Assembly: GCF_002002725.1 (NCBI RefSeq)
Contig: NZ_MUNW01000063.1
Coordinates: 124,001-188,000, forward strand
Direction of reading: 5' to 3'
From: Sinorhizobium sp. A49
GTDB taxonomy: Bacteria; Pseudomonadota; Alphaproteobacteria; Rhizobiales; Rhizobiaceae
Length of the DNA: 64,000 nt
Shown: piece after piece, positions 60,301 to 64,000 of the stretch
How positions within the stretch are numbered: the stretch's first letter is position 1
Layout of the letters: each line of letters begins with the position of its first letter
Position numbers and translations under genes: made by a program
Notes under the pieces: model-generated
The model's input: the letters and a program-made list of their open reading frames with translations, nothing else
Databases searched by the model: none
What the model was told of the DNA's origin: nothing

Positions 60301-61215
60301 TCAAAGGGCAGGAACGGCCTTGAGGTAGGCGGCGATCGCCTCACGATCGTCGGCGGTCAGCTTCGCCATGTTCTTCTGGACTTCGACCATGGTGCCGCCG
60401 ACGGAATCGAATTCCGGCGTGAAGCCGGTTTCAAGATAGGAGGCGATGTCGGAAGCGCTCCATCCGCCGATGCTCTTCGAACCCGGCGTAATGTTGGGAA
60501 TGCGTCCCTCGCCTTCCGGGTTCGGCGCGCCCGCCAGCCACTGTGCCGGCTCCAGGCCACCAAGCGCGTTTCGCGGTGTATGGCACTCGCCGCAATGGCC
60601 CGGCCCTTCGACCAGATACTGGCCTCGCGCCAGCTTCGGATCGGCGCCATTGATGGCGACGCGCGGCGTGTCGGTGAGGAACAGCAGCTTCCAGCCGCCG
60701 AGCGCCAGCCGCATATTGTAGGGGAACGGCAACTCGTGGCCAGGCGCGACATCGCTCGCCTTGGGCAGCGTCTTCATGTAGCCCCAGAGATCATTGATGT
60801 CCTTCGGCGTCATCCGCGCATAGGAGGCGTAGGGGAACGACGGATAAAGGTGTTCACCGTTTCTCCCGACGCCGCGCGTCATCGCATTGCCGAATTCGGC
60901 AAGCGTCCATGAGCCAATGCCGGCCGTTTCATCTGGCGAGATATTGGGCGCGTGAAAAGTGCCAAACGGGCTCTTCAGCGGCGCGCCACCGGCAAGAACG
61001 AGCCTCGCATCGCCCTCACTGCCCGGTTTCGCATGACAGCTGACGCAGCCGCCAGCCCAGAAGATCTGCTCGCCATTGGTCAGATCCGGTTCGCCCAAAG
61101 CTTCCCAATGATCCGCTGGCCAGGGTGCCGGTTTCGTCAACCACCAGAACGCAGCACCGCCGACAAGGCCCAGAAACACGATGCCCGAGACAAGCTTTCT
61201 AATTCGTCGGCCCAT
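60301..61215 (-). CDS. Di-haem c-type cytochrome
   Basis: The protein has 304 residues from the second ATG. One N-terminal membrane anchor ([22 protein letters not shown]) is followed by two CXXCH haem sites, CVSCH in the first domain and CGECH in the second, with Met ligands likely in the DETAGIGSW and GSKSIGGW loops. It resembles cytochrome subunits of alcohol/gluconate dehydrogenases, but no dehydrogenase partner is adjacent. Its electron donor is therefore open; a link to Gcd at 51.8 kb is unlikely because Gcd reduces quinone. Confidence 0.87.
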   Translation of the reverse strand: MGRRIRKLVSGIVFLGLVGGAAFWWLTKPAPWPADHWEALGEPDLTNGEQIFWAGGCVSCHAKPGSEGDARLVLAGGAPLKSPFGTFHAPNISPDETAGIGSWTLAEFGNAMTRGVGRNGEHLYPSFPYASYARMTPKDINDLWGYMKTLPKASDVAPGHELPFPYNMRLALGGWKLLFLTDTPRVAINGADPKLARGQYLVEGPGHCGECHTPRNALGGLEPAQWLAGAPNPEGEGRIPNITPGSKSIGGWSASDIASYLETGFTPEFDSVGGTMVEVQKNMAKLTADDREAIAAYLKAVPAL

Positions 61216-61326
61216 CAAGCTGCCTTTTCAACTGCAAACCCTCATCCGTGAGCTCCGCTCACACTCCATATAGCGCGGCAAACCGCGACCGGTGTGACGT
61301 CCCGGACGTCACGACAACAGCCTCAA

Positions 61327-61348
61327 TGCGCCGGCGAAAGCCGGCGCA
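61327..61348. terminator. GC-rich hairpin between the two cytochrome genes
   Basis: TGCGCCGGC-GAAA-GCCGGCGCA, a 9-bp perfect stem with GNRA-type loop, lies in the minus-strand gap between the c' gene stop and the di-haem cytochrome start. No T-tract on either strand; it may stabilise mRNA or attenuate read-through. Confidence 0.5.
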
Positions 61349-61378
61349 TCATCATCAGTTCTCTCTGAAGACCTATTG

Positions 61379-61825
61379 TCAGTTCTTCTTCAGCCGATAG
61401 ATCTCATGACAGCTGCCGCAATCCTTGCCGAGTATGCCCATCGCAGCGCCGACGCCGGCCTGGTCAGCGGGAAGCTGGGCGAGCACGGCGTCGGTATCAG
61501 AACCAAGCTTGGCAGCCTTGGCTTTGAAATCATCCATGTTTTCCCAGATCTTCGGGCTTGCTTCCGTCTCCATGCCGGTTTTGGAGCCGGCGGGGAAATG
61601 GTCCGGGAACATCTTGACCGTCTCGGAGATGGTCGTCAGCGATGCCTTGACGATCTCGGCGTCATAAGGCTTTTCGCCCTTGGCAATGCCACCGAGCGCA
61701 CCAGCAGCCTGACCAACCTTCTTCATCAGAGCCTGACGAACCGCCTGCGGTTCGTCAGCCGCAGTCACGGCTGTAACGCCAAGCCCAGCGAGGGCGGCGG
61801 CAAGCAAAAGAGCGCGTATCTTCAT
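61379..61825 (-). CDS. Cytochrome c'
   Basis: The 148-residue protein has a signal peptide (MKIRALLLAAALAGLGVTAVTA) and a four-helix bundle. A single haem site C136-x-x-C139-H140 lies near the C-terminus (KDCGSCHEIYRLKKN), diagnostic of cytochrome c'. Cytochromes c' bind NO and protect against nitrosative stress in denitrifiers. It is upstream of the di-haem cytochrome on the same strand and may be co-expressed. Confidence 0.92.
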   Translation of the reverse strand: MKIRALLLAAALAGLGVTAVTAADEPQAVRQALMKKVGQAAGALGGIAKGEKPYDAEIVKASLTTISETVKMFPDHFPAGSKTGMETEASPKIWENMDDFKAKAAKLGSDTDAVLAQLPADQAGVGAAMGILGKDCGSCHEIYRLKKN

Positions 61826-62033
61826 CGTGATCTCCCGGTCATTCGAATCCGCTTCTGCGGCCTTCGTGTTGAATGCGCCGGCATGATGGCATTTTAGCTA
61901 TTCGACGGAAGTAACATTTTCTTGATGTCCTTGTCACATCAGCATAATTTGAAACGGACGGGCGATTGATAATCGCCTCGCCCGCTCTGTTCCTATAACA
62001 TGAATATAATAATCATGTTTATACTTTCTAACC

Positions 62034-62672
62034 CTATCGCCCTCCGGCCCACCCCTGCCAGACGGTAAGGGCTGCCACCAACACCAGGATGATGCCGGCG
62101 ACGCGGCCGATCAGGACGGTGGCACCGGGGCTTCCGACGAGAAAATCGCGACCGCGACCGGCGGCGAGCGCCAGGCCGCCATAGACGGCGAGCTGAGTGA
62201 TGGCGATCATCAACGCCATGACGGCGGCCTGCGACCATACCGGTCCGAATTGGGGTTTGAGAAACTGCGGGTAGACTGCCAGCATGAACAGATAGGCCTT
62301 GGGATTCATCAGGCTGGTGAGCGCCCCCTGACGGAAGCTCGCCCAGCGCGACAGCCGCCCGGTGCCGTCGATACCGCCGATGGTGATGGAACTGCGAATA
62401 AGGGAGTACCCGATCCAGGCGATGTATGCGCCGCCGCCGACGAGCAGAACATTGAAGAGCTGCGGCACCAGATGCAGGATGACGCTGACCCCGAGCGCTG
62501 CATAGAGCGTGTGCAGCACGCCGCCCGCCATGATGCCTGCCGTCGCCGACAGGCCGGAGGCTCGACCGCCCGTCAGCGAATTCGCCAAAACGAAGATCAT
62601 ATCCATGCCCGGCACGATGATGATGCCGAAAAGAAGGGTGAAGAAAAGCCAGAGATTTTCCGTGTAGCTCAT
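62034..62672 (-). CDS. LysE/RhtB-family amino acid exporter
   Basis: The protein has 212 residues from ATG 62672, with six hydrophobic helices. MSYTENLWLFFTLLFGIIIVPGMDMIFVLANSLTGGRASGLSATAGIMAGG and RQGALTSLMNPKAYLFMLAVYPQF are LysE/RhtB signatures. Exports amino acids or small amines. It is divergent from the WYL regulator, whose operator candidate is nearby and suggests control. Confidence 0.87.
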   Translation of the reverse strand: MSYTENLWLFFTLLFGIIIVPGMDMIFVLANSLTGGRASGLSATAGIMAGGVLHTLYAALGVSVILHLVPQLFNVLLVGGGAYIAWIGYSLIRSSITIGGIDGTGRLSRWASFRQGALTSLMNPKAYLFMLAVYPQFLKPQFGPVWSQAAVMALMIAITQLAVYGGLALAAGRGRDFLVGSPGATVLIGRVAGIILVLVAALTVWQGWAGGR

Positions 62673-62757
62673 GTCAGTTGTCCGATATCCGTTCAATCGT
62701 TGCCTGAGCGGATTGCTTATTTTTCAATCCGTTGCCGGGTGTTATAAGCGGCGTCAA

Positions 62758-62775
62758 CTGACAGGGTCTTGTCAG
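62758..62775. promoter_or_regulatory. WYL/YafY-type operator
   Basis: CTGACA-GGGTCT-TGTCAG, perfect 6-bp arms, 30 bases upstream of the regulator start at 62805. Matches the TGACA-type inverted repeats reported for related autoregulated YafY-like proteins; binding is inferred. Confidence 0.55.
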
Positions 62776-62804
62776 GAGCGTTTTGAAGCGGCGGAGTTTT
62801 TTCG

Positions 62805-63500
62805 ATGCGCAAGGCCTCGCGCCTGTTCGAGATCATCCAGATCCTGAGGCTCGCCCGCAAACCGGTGACAGCGGCCGAAATGGCCGAGACGCTGGAGGTG
62901 ACGCCGCGCTCGATCTACCGCGATATCGCAGCCCTTCAGGCCATGCGCGTGCCGATCGAAGGCGGGCGCGGTATCGGTTACATCCTGCGCCCCGGTTTTG
63001 ATCTGCCGCCGCTGATGTTCTCGATCGAGGAAACCGAAGCGATCGTACTGGCGCTGGCGCTGCTAGCGCGCATCGGCGACGAGGAACTGAAGGCGGCGGC
63101 CGGCCGCGTCAACCAGAAGATCACAGGTGCTGTGCCCGAACCGCTCAGGCTCGCCTTTCGCAACCAAGCGCTGCACGCCTGGGGAACGGTGGCCCCCTCG
63201 CCCACCGGCATCGATCTGGCGCTGGTGCGCCGGGCGATCCGGGACGAGCGCAAGCTTGGCGTCGACTATCGCGACGAACTCGGCCGCGCCACCGAACGGA
63301 CGATCCGGCCGATCGCGCTGATCTATTACTCGGAAACCGCCAATATCGTCGCCTGGTGCGAGCTGCGCCAGGCGATCCGCAATTTCCGCGCCGATCGCGT
63401 CGAGCATTGCGAGGCGACCGACGACTTCTTTCCCGGCGAAGGCGAAGGGTTGCGGGATCTCTGGATCAGCGGCTGGCGGACGCGGCCAGGCGCGGCGTGA
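62805..63500 (+). CDS. YafY-type WYL-domain transcriptional regulator
   Basis: The 231-residue protein has an HTH_11 domain (SRLFEIIQILRLARKPVTAAEMAETLEVTPRSIYRDIAALQAMRVPIEGGRGIGYIL) and a WYL-type ligand-binding domain (SPTGIDLALVRRAIRDERKLGVDYRDELG...TIRPIALIYYSETANIVAWCELRQ). It may sense a nucleic acid or metabolite. It is divergent from the LysE gene and overlaps the C-terminal end of the metallophosphoesterase gene by 35 bases on the opposite strand. Confidence 0.87.
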   Translation: MRKASRLFEIIQILRLARKPVTAAEMAETLEVTPRSIYRDIAALQAMRVPIEGGRGIGYILRPGFDLPPLMFSIEETEAIVLALALLARIGDEELKAAAGRVNQKITGAVPEPLRLAFRNQALHAWGTVAPSPTGIDLALVRRAIRDERKLGVDYRDELGRATERTIRPIALIYYSETANIVAWCELRQAIRNFRADRVEHCEATDDFFPGEGEGLRDLWISGWRTRPGAA

Positions 63501-64000
63501 CAGTCGTCAATGCCAGGGTTCGATCCGTTTCGCGCCCGTAGCCGCGAATTTCAATTCTGTCCGCATGGATCTCGACGATCGCATAGGCTGTCGTATCCGG
63601 GGTTTCGACCATGCCCTTGATGTTGACGAAATGGGTGCCGCCGACGAGGCCGTAATTGCCGTCATGATTGTGGCCGCAGAAATAGGCGACGGCGTTTTCG
63701 TAGCGGCCGAAGAGATCGACGATACGCTCACTGTCCCACATGTTATGGGCATTGGGCGGATAGACCGGATAGTGGCCCATCACGACGACCCTTTCGCCGG
63801 CAGTTTCCGCCTTGTGCAATGCCGCTTCCAGCCAGGCGAACTGCCGATCGCCGAGCGCAGCGTTCCAAGGCTGGGCGTTATCAGCCCCTAGCGCTTTCAG
63901 CGTCTCGATCCACCTCTCGGCGACGGCAAGACGCGGGTCGCCCGGTGGTGGGGCGAAGAGGCTGACCTCGTTGCCGTCAATCAGGATGAACCGCCAGCCT
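63466..64000 (-). CDS. Metallophosphoesterase, ADP-ribose/CDP-alcohol diphosphatase-like (partial)
   Basis: The frame is open to the right edge, so the N-terminus (with the first metal motifs) is missing. The visible 177 residues contain WRFILIDGNEVSLF, NAALGDRQFAWLEAAL, VVVMGHYPVYPPNAHN (metal His), FCGHNHDGNYGL (GHNH) and HFVNIKGMVETPDTTAYAIV, matching Mn-dependent ADP-ribose/CDP-alcohol diphosphatases. It hydrolyses phosphodiester or pyrophosphate bonds with divalent metal. Stop at 63466-63468, opposite the WYL C-terminus. Confidence 0.87.
   Translation of the reverse strand, partial: GWRFILIDGNEVSLFAPPPGDPRLAVAERWIETLKALGADNAQPWNAALGDRQFAWLEAALHKAETAGERVVVMGHYPVYPPNAHNMWDSERIVDLFGRYENAVAYFCGHNHDGNYGLVGGTHFVNIKGMVETPDTTAYAIVEIHADRIEIRGYGRETDRTLALTTVTPRLAASASR

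Overview
The window reads as a chromosomal segment of an alphaproteobacterium of the Rhizobiaceae, most likely Ensifer/Sinorhizobium. The reasons are a FeuN-FeuP-FeuQ regulatory cluster, a DivJ-type cell-cycle kinase, a MucR/Ros zinc-finger regulator beside a seven-gene Pha (Mrp) antiporter operon, DUF1491, DUF2336 and DUF5330 proteins, and high-GC coding sequence with many GTG/TTG starts. The assignment rests on recalled family and synteny knowledge, not on a search. I saw no rRNA, tRNA, insertion sequence, prophage or CRISPR array.

Layout. 1-1.3 kb: end of a cytochrome c maturation operon (ccmE, ccmI). 1.4-4.4 kb: a surface lipoprotein and feuN-feuP-feuQ, followed by a 1.1 kb stretch without a convincing gene. 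5.5-16 kb: housekeeping and poorly characterised genes (tiny ORF with terminator, YjbR protein, GNAT, YcgN, a bifunctional penicillin-binding protein, DUF1214/DUF1254 pair, YqjD-like protein, SH3 protein, DUF2336, DUF1491, peptidoglycan-binding protein). 16-22 kb: divJ, a DUF5330 protein, sufE, a protein with only the DnaA DNA-binding domain, and mucR. 22-28 kb: phaABCDEFG on the minus strand. 28-36 kb: a CSS/EAL phosphodiesterase, msrB, TrhA-type membrane protein, GNAT, a DksA-like plus universal-stress-protein pair behind a perfect FNR/FixK box, CatE-like VOC protein, and an HxlR/NmrA-type divergent pair. 36.7-38.9 kb: an inverse-autotransporter-like protein with a beta-helix passenger. 39-51.5 kb: an accessory run of small regulator/enzyme modules (LysR, HxlR-GST-NTF2-tautomerase, S9 peptidase, two TetR proteins, homocysteine methyltransferase, SelO, GFA protein). 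51.8-57.4 kb: membrane glucose dehydrogenase, a small protein, an ABC exporter and a class A beta-lactamase. 57.6-64 kb: MerR regulator, an attenuator-controlled GNAT/DJ-1 pair, nitroreductase, two c-type cytochromes, LysE exporter, WYL regulator and a partial metallophosphoesterase.

How the genes work together. The left half concerns envelope and cell-cycle functions (cytochrome c maturation, FeuPQ envelope/osmotic signalling, peptidoglycan synthesis, DivJ, cation/proton antiport). The right half is a patchwork of stress and detoxification modules, each next to its own regulator, and many regulators have a palindrome or repeat in the adjoining intergenic space that I list as a candidate operator.

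The strongest candidate for something undescribed is at 58.17-58.35 kb: a sigma70-like promoter firing at, or next to, the AUG of a 16-codon aromatic-rich leader ORF, followed by mutually exclusive hairpins ending in a U-tract terminator, directly upstream of a GNAT acetyltransferase and a DJ-1/PfpI protein. It has the architecture of a ribosome-dependent transcription attenuator, but sits in front of genes not normally controlled that way. The second is the inverse-autotransporter/beta-helix protein at 36.7 kb.
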